A model generated the notes under the pieces. That model was not told the origin of the DNA. It saw only the letters and a program-made list of their open reading frames with translations, and made no database searches. The translations under genes and the position numbers were made by a program. A stretch of 13,266 nucleotides of DNA, from positions 1-13,266 of the forward strand of contig CAMWMW010000005.1 in assembly GCA_947175455.1 (NCBI GenBank). The letters are read 5' to 3'. Positions 1 to 7,035 of this stretch are shown here, one piece after another. The DNA is from an uncultured Porphyromonadaceae bacterium. GTDB taxonomy: Bacteria > Bacteroidota > Bacteroidia > Bacteroidales > Muribaculaceae. Within the stretch, counting starts at the first letter, position 1, and each line of letters opens with the position of its first letter.

Positions 1-110
1 ATATGAGACATTGCCCATCGCGGACAGATGTCTTGCGAACGGGAGATATCCCGTATCGTCGAGCCTCCTTGCAGAAGATAGACAACATCGATGCTTCAAA
101 GGTTCAAAAA
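1..110. other. Unassigned left-edge segment, possibly gene end or start
   Basis: This stretch is more GC-rich than the AT-rich leader that follows, so it may be the edge of a neighbouring gene. An ATG at 88 on the - strand opens a frame that stays open to the window edge (29 codons, starting MLSIFCKEARRYG). Two other frames are also open here, one of them on the + strand and ending in a stop near 116. I recognise none of the translations. There is a 6-bp inverted repeat (ACGGGA/TCCCGT, 39-54), too short to interpret. If the - strand frame is real, it would be divergent from gapA. Confidence 0.2.
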
Positions 111-126
111 AGTGTTAAAATTCATC

Positions 127-155
127 GCAAAAATGCGAAATTTTTGCTAAATTTG
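127..155 (+). promoter_or_regulatory. gapA promoter -7 box with adjoining palindrome
   Basis: TAAATTTG at 148-155 matches the Bacteroidota -7 consensus TAnnTTTG. Directly upstream is a perfect 8-bp inverted repeat, GCAAAAAT (127-134) and ATTTTTGC (140-147), with a 5-base spacer, so the palindrome touches the -7 box. No good TTTG is visible at the expected -33 position, which falls in the palindrome's left arm. This layout suits an operator or activator site, but that role is inferred. The resulting leader would be about 125 nt. Confidence 0.6.
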
Positions 156-172
156 CAACGGAAAATGAATAA

Positions 173-1294
<1,122 letters not shown>

Positions 1295-1318
1295 TAAGAG
1301 TCAGAATCTTCAGAACAG

Positions 1319-1350
1319 AACGGTCCGGAAATTTTCCGGACCGTTTTTTT
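1319..1350 (+). terminator. Rho-independent terminator of gapA
   Basis: A 12-bp perfect stem, AACGGTCCGGAA (1319-1330) with TTCCGGACCGTT (1334-1345), has a 3-base loop and runs into seven Ts (1344-1350). It starts 24 bases after the gapA stop. This is the strongest hairpin terminator in the window. Confidence 0.93.
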
Positions 1351-1378
1351 GTGGATTGGGGTATTTTTTATAATTTTC
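1348..1378 (+). promoter_or_regulatory. Probable GH53 promoter embedded in gapA terminator tail
   Basis: TTTG at 1348-1351 (the end of the terminator T-tract) is followed after 19 bases by TAATTTTC (1371-1378), one base off TAnnTTTG. The spacing fits the Bacteroidota -33/-7 pattern. Transcription would begin near 1384, leaving a leader of only about a dozen bases before the ATG at 1397. Confidence 0.5.
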
Positions 1379-1396
1379 GTACAAAATGCAAATAAT

Positions 1397-2443
1397 ATGA
1401 GAATAAAAAGATTCGGAATCTGTATAGCGGCTCTGTATGCTGCCGCTGCTGTTTCTGCGGCAACTAAAACCGGAGACAAGGAGCCTTTCTGGCTCGGCGG
1501 GGATATTTCAGGCATGACAGCCGATGAGGCGCGAGGCAGATTTGTGATGAACCGCGACAGTGTGCGTGTGGAGACAACGCAACTGATGAAAGATTACGGC
1601 ATGAATGCCACCCGTCTTCGCGTCTGGGTGGATCCCAAGGACTGTTTTTGCTCTCCGGAGGATGTGCTGAAGATGGCAAAACGTTCGCAGGCTCTGGGTA
1701 TGCCTGTGATGATTGACTTCCACTATTCCGACTGGTGGGCGGATCCGGGCAAGCAGAATCCTCCCAAAGCATGGCTCGGCATGACTCTCGAACAGACGGA
1801 AAAAGCTCTCGCCAACCATACGCGACAGACACTCCGGCTCCTTAAGGACAACGGCATCGACGTGAAATGGGTGCAGGTGGGAAACGAAACGACCCACGGC
1901 TTTTTATGGCCTATGGGTCGTTTCGAGGAGAACCCCGTGAACTATGCGTCTCTGACGAAAGCCGGGATAAAAGCGGTGCGCGAGGTATATCCTGAAGCAG
2001 AGGTTATCATTCATCTCGATAACGGTTTTGACCAGGGATTGTATGACCGAGTGTTCGATTCACTGAAGTCAAACGGAGTGGAGTGGGATACCATCGGCAT
2101 CAGTGTCTATCCTTATTGGGCGATGGAGGCAGGTCTGGAGAAGAGTGATGTCATGACACTCGTGGACACAATAGCCAATATCCGTCATCTGAAAAAGAAA
2201 TATGGCACGGATGTGATGATTGTAGAGACCGGAGTTGACGGACGCGAGCCTGTCGCCGGAAAAGAGTTTATATCCGCGCTTATCAAGGCTTCGAAGGAAT
2301 TTACCGATGGTGCGTGCACAGGTGTGTTCTACTGGGCGCCGGAGTGGAATGCAGAGGATGACTACCGTCTCGGAGCGTTCTCGCGCAATATGCCCACAGT
2401 CATCATGGATGCTTTTAAGGAAGCCGCCTCGTCTGCTCGTTGA
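1397..2443 (+). CDS. Secreted GH53 arabinogalactan endo-beta-1,4-galactanase
   Basis: Predicted endo-beta-1,4-galactanase that cuts the galactan backbone of type I arabinogalactan (pectin side chains). With the ATG at 1397 it has 348 residues: a signal peptide (residues 1 to about 21, ending VSA), then a single GH53 TIM barrel. Family landmarks are LGGDISGM (33-40), TRLRVW (72-77), DFHYSDWWADPGKQ (107-120), the acid/base Glu164 in VQVGNE, and the nucleophile Glu277 in MIVETG. FYWAPEW (311-317) closes the barrel. The frame is open from 1349, but that extension would overlap the predicted promoter and hide the signal peptide, so 1397 is preferred. No lipobox is seen, so a periplasmic or secreted location is likely. 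No SusC/SusD or GH2 partner is adjacent. The 3' end overlaps the convergent DUF4252 gene by 29 bases. Confidence 0.93.
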   Translation: MRIKRFGICIAALYAAAAVSAATKTGDKEPFWLGGDISGMTADEARGRFVMNRDSVRVETTQLMKDYGMNATRLRVWVDPKDCFCSPEDVLKMAKRSQALGMPVMIDFHYSDWWADPGKQNPPKAWLGMTLEQTEKALANHTRQTLRLLKDNGIDVKWVQVGNETTHGFLWPMGRFEENPVNYASLTKAGIKAVREVYPEAEVIIHLDNGFDQGLYDRVFDSLKSNGVEWDTIGISVYPYWAMEAGLEKSDVMTLVDTIANIRHLKKKYGTDVMIVETGVDGREPVAGKEFISALIKASKEFTDGACTGVFYWAPEWNAEDDYRLGAFSRNMPTVIMDAFKEAASSAR

Positions 2444-2891
2444 GTACAGACCGGATGTCGAAAGTGCCTTTGGCTCGGATCACGCTGAGTTCTGTCGCTT
2501 CTTCTGAAACTATCAGGAGATTCTTCAGTTTCATGCTTTTGTCATCAACATGACCGTATATGAGTGTCGTTTCCGGACCCTCGTGAGTTTCCAGGATAAG
2601 CTCGCTCCTGTCGCTGTCGATCGCATCTTTGACGCATTTCATAATTTCCTCTCTTCCTTTCATTCCTTGACAGTCGACGATGGTAATGCTCTTGAATCCC
2701 TTCAGGATTTTTCCTGCATCTTTGTCATCAATCGATGCAACAGAGCCAATCATCCATCCTACTCCCTGCGGGATGTGGATTATGTCGATATTGTCATAAT
2801 AATCGAGAGAGGAGAATTCTTTCGAGCTTCCGCATGATGAGAATATCACCAACAGTAAGGAAATGAGAACTGCGTTCAAGTAGGTTTTCAT
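2415..2891 (-). CDS. DUF4252-type lipoprotein, last gene of sigma operon
   Basis: A 158-residue exported protein of unknown function. The N-terminus MKTYLNAVLISLLLVIFSSC is a lipoprotein signal with Cys20 as the lipidated residue, so envelope anchoring is expected. The mature part resembles DUF4252 proteins: an IDIIHIPQG segment where the family has a short beta strand, a central charged helix region, and LIYGHVDDKSMKLKNLLIVSEE near the C-terminus (the paralogue upstream has the same layout). The frame is open 13 codons further upstream, but the ATG at 2891 starts the signal peptide and lies 4 bases after the preceding stop, so it is preferred. It is the fourth gene of a tight operon with a sigma factor. 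DUF4252 assignment is by pattern and context and is fairly secure; its function is unknown. Confidence 0.8.
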   Translation of the reverse strand: MKTYLNAVLISLLLVIFSSCGSSKEFSSLDYYDNIDIIHIPQGVGWMIGSVASIDDKDAGKILKGFKSITIVDCQGMKGREEIMKCVKDAIDSDRSELILETHEGPETTLIYGHVDDKSMKLKNLLIVSEEATELSVIRAKGTFDIRSVLNEQTRRLP

Positions 2892-2895
2892 TTTC

Positions 2896-3372
2896 TTACT
2901 TTTTATATTGGTTTGTAAGAGCCTGAACATCTATTTCCCCTCTGATATATACTATTGTATATTCTTCAGGCTCGTCCGCTTCTATAAGGATGTCATGAAT
3001 CACATCGCCCTCCAGAATTCTTCCGGCATAGATGTTCACGCCATCGCCTCCGTCCTGAGCATTGAGAAATAACTCCATTTTAAGTTTTTTCATTTTTTCC
3101 GCAGCATCCTTTTTCACCAATGCAATGGCAGACGGTGTGGTGGCGCTGACAATTTCCATCCCTTCCGGATTTTTGATACATTTCTGGATGTTCCTCATGT
3201 CGGAGTCGTCACCACCCATTGAGAGCCCGAGGCGCATTGCCGCCTTGGAGATATAGACCGTTGATATCTCTTTGTTGTCGGGGTAGTTGTTGAATACCCT
3301 GTTTTGCGAGATTGCTGCCGCCGACATGCCGAATGCCATTATAGCGGCAATTATAAATCTTAAAGTTTTCAT
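2896..3372 (-). CDS. Exported DUF4252 protein, third gene of sigma operon
   Basis: A 158-residue protein with a classical signal peptide (hydrophobic stretch at residues 5-21, probable cleavage near AAAIS-Q) and no lipobox cysteine, so probably periplasmic. Typical DUF4252 features follow: STVYISKAAMRLG (37-49), a middle region that ends in a Lys-rich helix (KKDAAEKMKKLKME), and INVDEP-like C-terminal strands (IEADEPEEYTIVYIRGEID). Function is not established for the family. It is the paralogue of the next gene, 4 bases downstream, and lies 15 bases after the anti-sigma-like gene, so all four are surely co-transcribed. The pair differs in anchoring (soluble here, lipidated in the neighbour), which may matter if the two act together at the envelope. 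Confidence 0.82.
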   Translation of the reverse strand: MKTLRFIIAAIMAFGMSAAAISQNRVFNNYPDNKEISTVYISKAAMRLGLSMGGDDSDMRNIQKCIKNPEGMEIVSATTPSAIALVKKDAAEKMKKLKMELFLNAQDGGDGVNIYAGRILEGDVIHDILIEADEPEEYTIVYIRGEIDVQALTNQYKK

Positions 3373-3387
3373 AATACCTGAATTTTG

Positions 3388-4125
3388 TTATTTTAGTTTA
3401 TCTTGTATTTCGGTGTATATATTTCTCAGATTATCATCTGTCGATTCAATGCAGCGGGAAGCGAAAGCCATCTGGTCACCGGCGCGTGCAATAGCTTTCA
3501 TTCCTGCTTCAAAGGCTTTTTGCTCCTCTTCGGAAAACTCCGGATATTCGTCATTGTCTGTTTCCGCTCTGGCAATGACCTGTCTTTCCGTAGAGATTGC
3601 CGGGCTTTTTGTAGTGAGGCGTTTACCGGCAGACGCTACTGTTGTTTTACGGCTGTTATAGGCTGGTGTCTTTTCTGCCTCGTCCGGATTCCCGATGGTT
3701 CTGTCAATTGTGTCTGCAGATTCGATATAAGCCAATTGCCCGGGAGTTTCCGGAATATCCGGTGTAATCTCTGTTGTGAAAGGTGTGAGCACTATCAGAG
3801 CAATCACAGCGGCGGCAGAAGCTAAAGTTGCGATAGCGATCCAAGAAAAACGACTGTGCCGTGCTGCGTTCTTACGTGCGGCATTCTTATTGGCTGTCGA
3901 ACTGTCAATCGCCTGTATAATCCGGTCTTGAAGGTCAACCGGCGGAACAGCGTATTTTGCAGTATCGCTGAGAATCGCAAACATCCTGCGGTCATTTTCC
4001 ATCTCGTCAGGAATATCATTTCCCGAATTGAAAAACTCGCAAAGAATATTTTCTTCTTCAGGAGTTGAGACCCCTTCGTAGAACTTTTCAAGAAGATCTT
4101 TTATATGATTCATATCTGTAGCCAT
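3388..4125 (-). CDS. Single-pass anti-sigma-factor-like membrane protein
   Basis: A 245-residue protein encoded 14 bases after the sigma factor gene, the usual place for its anti-sigma factor. The N-terminal ~75 residues are cytoplasmic, acidic and helical (IKDLLEKFYEGVSTPEEENIL), resembling the start of Bacteroidota anti-sigma/FecR-like proteins. A basic stretch (KNAARKNAARHSR, 80-92) precedes one membrane helix (about 94-114, WIAIATLASAAAVIALIVL). The remainder is a low-complexity, Thr/Pro/Asp-rich region and a C-terminal helical tail predicted to face the periplasm. No zinc-binding HxxxCxxC motif is visible, so it is not a ZAS-type anti-sigma factor. A second ATG four codons in is an alternative start. 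The anti-sigma role rests on position and topology rather than a recognised domain. Confidence 0.72.
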   Translation of the reverse strand: MATDMNHIKDLLEKFYEGVSTPEEENILCEFFNSGNDIPDEMENDRRMFAILSDTAKYAVPPVDLQDRIIQAIDSSTANKNAARKNAARHSRFSWIAIATLASAAAVIALIVLTPFTTEITPDIPETPGQLAYIESADTIDRTIGNPDEAEKTPAYNSRKTTVASAGKRLTTKSPAISTERQVIARAETDNDEYPEFSEEEQKAFEAGMKAIARAGDQMAFASRCIESTDDNLRNIYTEIQDKLK

Positions 4126-4139
4126 TGTTCTGGAATTAT

Positions 4140-4625
4140 TTAGTGAAAAAATGAACGGAGTCTACGTCTGCCGCGACTGAGTATCTGTCTGGCGTTTGCG
4201 GCTGATACTCCCAACTCTTCCGCTATGTCATCGGCTGAACAGCCTGCAAATGCACTCATCTCTACAGCCTTTCGTTCTTTTTCAGGCAATCGGCGGAGAG
4301 TCGCCGTGACCTCATTGAGCTCGATTGCTTTTTCCGTCCCGCCGTCGCCTGTCGGGATTTCGCGGGTTGTGTCTAAAGGTATCTTTCTTGAGGCACGAGC
4401 TGACTCTGTGAGGCATATGTTTCGTATTGCAGAAAGACAATATGCTGCCGGCACTTCTGGAAATATTCCTTTGCAAATGTTCTCCCATATCCGCAACATC
4501 GCTGTCTGCACGGCATCTGCAGCATCCTCCGGCGAGCCGGTGATGGCGAGTGCCGCAGCATACATCCTGGCGTTGCAGGGTAGAATATTGTCGGTGAAAT
4601 ATTTTCTTGGCGCTATTTCCATCAT
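4140..4625 (-). CDS. ECF-type RNA polymerase sigma factor
   Basis: An extracytoplasmic-function sigma factor that would direct RNA polymerase to an envelope-response regulon. From the ATG at 4625 it has 161 residues. The region 2 helix is DAADAVQTAMLRIWENI (residues 35-51), the place that contacts the -10 element and core polymerase. Region 4 spans about 105-160, with LRRLPEKERKAVEM leading into the helix-turn-helix SADDIAEELGVSAANARQIL and a basic C-terminal tail. The frame is open upstream as far as a TTG at 4751, with an ATG at 4658. However, a good -7 box (4654-4647) lies inside that extension, so starts at 4625 or 4622 are preferred. It is the first gene of a four-gene operon with an anti-sigma-like protein and two DUF4252 proteins. 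Confidence 0.88.
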   Translation of the reverse strand: MMEIAPRKYFTDNILPCNARMYAAALAITGSPEDAADAVQTAMLRIWENICKGIFPEVPAAYCLSAIRNICLTESARASRKIPLDTTREIPTGDGGTEKAIELNEVTATLRRLPEKERKAVEMSAFAGCSADDIAEELGVSAANARQILSRGRRRLRSFFH

Positions 4626-4646
4626 TCGTTCGATTTCCCAATAAGA

Positions 4647-4654
4647 CAAACGTA
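4647..4654 (-). promoter_or_regulatory. -7 box of the sigma-factor operon promoter
   Basis: On the - strand TACGTTTG matches TAnnTTTG exactly, 22 to 29 bases ahead of the preferred sigma start. No convincing TTTG is found 19-20 bases further upstream, so the promoter may be weak or activated, possibly by the sigma factor itself. Its position supports the shorter sigma factor start. Confidence 0.5.
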
Positions 4655-4725
4655 ACATAAAAATGTGACAGACCGATGCGAAAAAACAGATTTTCTCTGC
4701 TTCAAGAAACCCTGCGCAAAAAAAC

Positions 4726-4824
4726 TCCAACCACTCACAATCAAGTAACAACCACTTTTACATATACTCTCTTAAAGATTTCATGTATCTTGTTGTGGAT
4801 GTTACTTGGTTGTGAGTGGTTGGA
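4726..4824 (-). repeat. 30-bp near-perfect inverted repeat with 39-base spacer
   Basis: Left arm 4726-4755 (contains CCAACCACTCACAA) and right arm 4795-4824 (contains TTGTGAGTGGTTGG) are reverse complements at 28 of 30 positions. The 39-base spacer holds a small TACAT/ATGTA repeat. Read on the - strand, the arms are followed within one base by seven Ts (4724-4718), so it could end the hydrolase transcript, whose stop is 23 bases before the stem. The stem and loop are far larger than a normal terminator. It also lies just upstream of the sigma operon promoter. It could be a terminator, a small mobile-type palindrome or a structured RNA. No clear target-site duplication was found at its edges. 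Confidence 0.8.
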
Positions 4825-4847
4825 TATTTAAAAATAAATAAGATTGG

Positions 4848-5711
4848 CTATTTGCGGATAGAGCGGAGCCAGCGTTCGAGCTCGCCGCTCCATTGGGCTT
4901 TGTACGGATTGGTATCGCGGAATCCGAAACCGTGTCCGCCATCGGGATATATATGGAGAGAATATGGTATTTTGTTTTTCTGAAGTTTCTCAACGTAATA
5001 GATTGTATTCAGCGGGTCTACGGTCTTGTCGTCGGATGCAAGAACTATGAATGCTGGAGGTGTCCGGGAGTCAACTCTGTTTTCCAGGCTGTATTTCTCA
5101 ATCATTTCCGGAGTGGGGTTGTCTCCGAGCAGATGATTTCTCGAACCAGTGTGGGTTATGTCTGTCATTGAAATGACAGGATAAAGTAGAATTTCGAAGT
5201 CCGGACGGAATCTTTCTTCACCATGCATGGTGGCGAGAGTGGCGGCGAAATGTCCTCCTGCCGAGCATCCCATGATTCCGATTTCATCGGGATTGACACC
5301 GAATTCGGAGGCTTTCTCGCGCATGATGCTGATTGCCTGTCTGCCGTCCTCAAGCGGGACTTCGGGGTGTCCGTTGGGTACACGATATTTCAGGATGGCG
5401 AAGGTTATCCCCTGTGTGTTCATCCAGTCAACGAGCATTTTACCCTCATTGTCGGTGGAGAGATACTTATAACCGCCGCCGGGAGCGCAGATTACAGCTT
5501 GTCCGTTGGGTTTCTTTGCCGGATATATCCATAATTCAGGCACAGAGACCTCAGAGACTCTTGGACCGTTCCATTTCTCTTCAGTGTTTTCGTGACCGTT
5601 CTTGGTTGGCGCTCCATTTTGCCAAAGTGCGATTTTTACAGGTTTCGCTGCGGAAAGAGCGGATGTTCCGAGCAATAAGAGAGTTGTTGTAATTGTCAGT
5701 ATACGTTTCAT
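4848..5711 (-). CDS. Exported alpha/beta hydrolase, carbohydrate-esterase-like
   Basis: A 287-residue serine hydrolase with a signal peptide (residues 1 to about 21, TSALSA), so periplasmic or secreted. The fold landmarks are the oxyanion-loop motif APGGGY (76-81), the nucleophile elbow GCSAGGH with Ser150, an acid Asp in the DDKTVD segment (probably Asp228), and His260 in GGHGFG. This arrangement is that of the acetyl-xylan-esterase/BD-FAE-like group that removes acetyl or similar ester groups from plant polysaccharides. The exact substrate cannot be read from sequence. The ATG at 5711 gives a proper signal peptide and follows a textbook promoter by about 65 bases. It is transcribed alone and probably stops at the large inverted repeat downstream. 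Confidence is high for the hydrolase fold and moderate for the glycan ester substrate. Confidence 0.88.
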   Translation of the reverse strand: MKRILTITTTLLLLGTSALSAAKPVKIALWQNGAPTKNGHENTEEKWNGPRVSEVSVPELWIYPAKKPNGQAVICAPGGGYKYLSTDNEGKMLVDWMNTQGITFAILKYRVPNGHPEVPLEDGRQAISIMREKASEFGVNPDEIGIMGCSAGGHFAATLATMHGEERFRPDFEILLYPVISMTDITHTGSRNHLLGDNPTPEMIEKYSLENRVDSRTPPAFIVLASDDKTVDPLNTIYYVEKLQKNKIPYSLHIYPDGGHGFGFRDTNPYKAQWSGELERWLRSIRK

Positions 5712-5775
5712 ATGTCATGTGGTTTTGGTTGCATGTTTTGTTCTCCGCACTTCTGTCAGTATTCTTTGTGCACAA

Positions 5776-5806
5776 CAAATATACGAAAACTTGGTGATGT
5801 GTCAAA
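5776..5806 (-). promoter_or_regulatory. Canonical Bacteroidota promoter for the hydrolase gene
   Basis: On the - strand TTTG (5806-5803) is followed after exactly 19 bases by TATATTTG (5783-5776). Both elements match the Bacteroidota primary sigma consensus. Transcription would start near 5770, giving a leader of roughly 60 bases. This is the best promoter in the window by sequence. Confidence 0.8.
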
Positions 5807-5867
5807 ATTCAGACGCGTATGGGGGTGCTCCTTAAGGTTGTGCGAAGATAGAATCGGTGTAGAGTGC

Positions 5868-6839
5868 TTATCTGCAGTGCGGACAGTCGGGTGAAATGTT
5901 GCGTAGAAGGCCGGAGACTCCTGCGCGAGACATTGGGGAACCCGGGATGAGTCGCTGAAGATCTTCGTTGCTTTTTAAACTTTTTATGTCTTCGGAAGAG
6001 AGAGAAAGCATTTGGGCGGATGGATGGAAGTCTTCGACGGATGTAGAGGGAATTCCCCGGTTGTGAGGACATACTCTAAGACATGTGTCGCATCCGTAAA
6101 TCGAATTTCTTGCGGCTTCTGTTTTCATCACTTCTGATGATTCTTCCAGTATCCATTCCCCTCGGTGCTCGATGGTAAGATATGATATGCACCGGCGGCA
6201 GTCTATCTGGCAGTTGTCCATTATCGCCTTCCCGGGACAAGCCTTGCGGCAGGCACCGCAATGACCACAATCTCCCGAGCTCGGATTGTCAGGCGTTATG
6301 TCAAGGGTCGTCAGTATCTCGACAAGAAACACCATGCTTCCGTATCCCGGAACAATCAGCGCGGAATTGTCGCCGATGAAGCCAATGCCGGCTTTCTGCG
6401 CCCAGTATCTTTCAAGAACAGGCGCAGAGTCGATGCAAATCCTGGAGGCACTGTCGGAATAAGTGGCAGAAATCTCATTCAGCGCGGGTTTCAGCAATTT
6501 TCTCAGCACCTTGTGGTAGTCTTTGCCATAGGCATATGCGGCAATCTCCCCAAGATCGGGATTTCTCCATTTGACAGGCGCATAAGAATAGGCGATGGAA
6601 ATCACCGTTCTGGCGCCATCGAGAATAAACCGTGGATCGCGGCGAAGGTCAGGATAATTATACATATATTCCATCCCTGCGTTGTCACCGCGTGACAGCC
6701 AGTCTCCGAATCTGCGCCATTCCGCCGGATCCACCGGCTCAGCCTTGGCAAATCCTACTGCACAAGCCCCCGAGGCAAGCAGTATGCTTCGGATTGACTC
6801 TTTGTCGCAACCGGTGAGGTATGGCTCTCTTTTAATCAT
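5868..6839 (-). CDS. queG: Epoxyqueuosine reductase, tRNA queuosine synthesis
   Basis: Cobalamin-dependent iron-sulfur enzyme that reduces epoxyqueuosine to queuosine at position 34 of tRNAs for Asn, Asp, His and Tyr, the last step of the pathway. Counting from the ATG at 6839 it has 323 residues. The N-terminal cobalamin-binding half contains CIDSAPVLER with the catalytic Asp (about 137). The ferredoxin-like half has CGHCGACRKACP, then CRRCISYLTIEHRG and YGCDTCLRVCPHN, supplying the ligands of two 4Fe-4S clusters. The C-terminal SPMSRAGVSGLLRN is also typical. The cluster cysteines are all present. A TTG directly precedes the ATG; I prefer the ATG. No other queuosine gene is nearby. The upstream region is shared with the divergent PDDEXK_2 gene; no clear queG promoter was found. 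Confidence 0.95.
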   Translation of the reverse strand: MIKREPYLTGCDKESIRSILLASGACAVGFAKAEPVDPAEWRRFGDWLSRGDNAGMEYMYNYPDLRRDPRFILDGARTVISIAYSYAPVKWRNPDLGEIAAYAYGKDYHKVLRKLLKPALNEISATYSDSASRICIDSAPVLERYWAQKAGIGFIGDNSALIVPGYGSMVFLVEILTTLDITPDNPSSGDCGHCGACRKACPGKAIMDNCQIDCRRCISYLTIEHRGEWILEESSEVMKTEAARNSIYGCDTCLRVCPHNRGIPSTSVEDFHPSAQMLSLSSEDIKSLKSNEDLQRLIPGSPMSRAGVSGLLRNISPDCPHCR

Positions 6840-6914
6840 CAATGTAAAATTAATAAAATCTTCTCAATCCGGATAAATCAAATCAGAGTTAGTGTTGAAA
6901 ATTAGCTGATGTTG

Positions 6915-6928
6915 GATTTCATGAAATC
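6915..6928. promoter_or_regulatory. 14-bp perfect palindrome in divergent intergenic region
   Basis: GATTTCATGAAATC reads the same on both strands. It lies between queG and the PDDEXK_2 gene, about 50 bases upstream of the latter's -33 element, and further GATTTC/GAAAT copies follow at 6930-6950. It could be an operator for either gene. The surroundings are AT-rich, so chance is not excluded. Nothing else gene-like is seen in 6840-6975. Confidence 0.3.
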
Positions 6929-6975
6929 TTGAAATGATTTTGATTTCGAAGAAGAATGTTTAAATGCACTGATTA

Positions 6976-7007
6976 TTTGCATATGATCGGGAAAATTTAT
7001 ATATTTG
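6976..7007 (+). promoter_or_regulatory. Promoter of the PDDEXK_2/Rpn-family gene
   Basis: TTTG (6976-6979) and TATATTTG (7000-7007) are separated by 20 bases, matching the Bacteroidota promoter. The predicted leader is only about 20 bases, ending at the ATG at 7036. Confidence 0.72.
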
Positions 7008-7035
7008 TAAATCAAATAATATAGTCTACTTTTCT

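Noticed and set aside
1464..1897. Two long - strand open frames inside the GH53 gene
   Set aside because: They overlap each other and a confident GH53 catalytic region; the translations are Cys/His/Ser/Arg-rich shadow sequence without a start context.
4626..4751. N-terminal extension of the sigma factor to a TTG at 4751 or ATG at 4658
   Set aside because: The added residues are unlike sigma region 2, the frame runs through the long inverted repeat, and the -7 box TACGTTTG lies within it.
4726..4824. Inverted repeat as the ends of an insertion sequence
   Set aside because: Only 39 bases lie between the arms, with no transposase and no clear target-site duplication.
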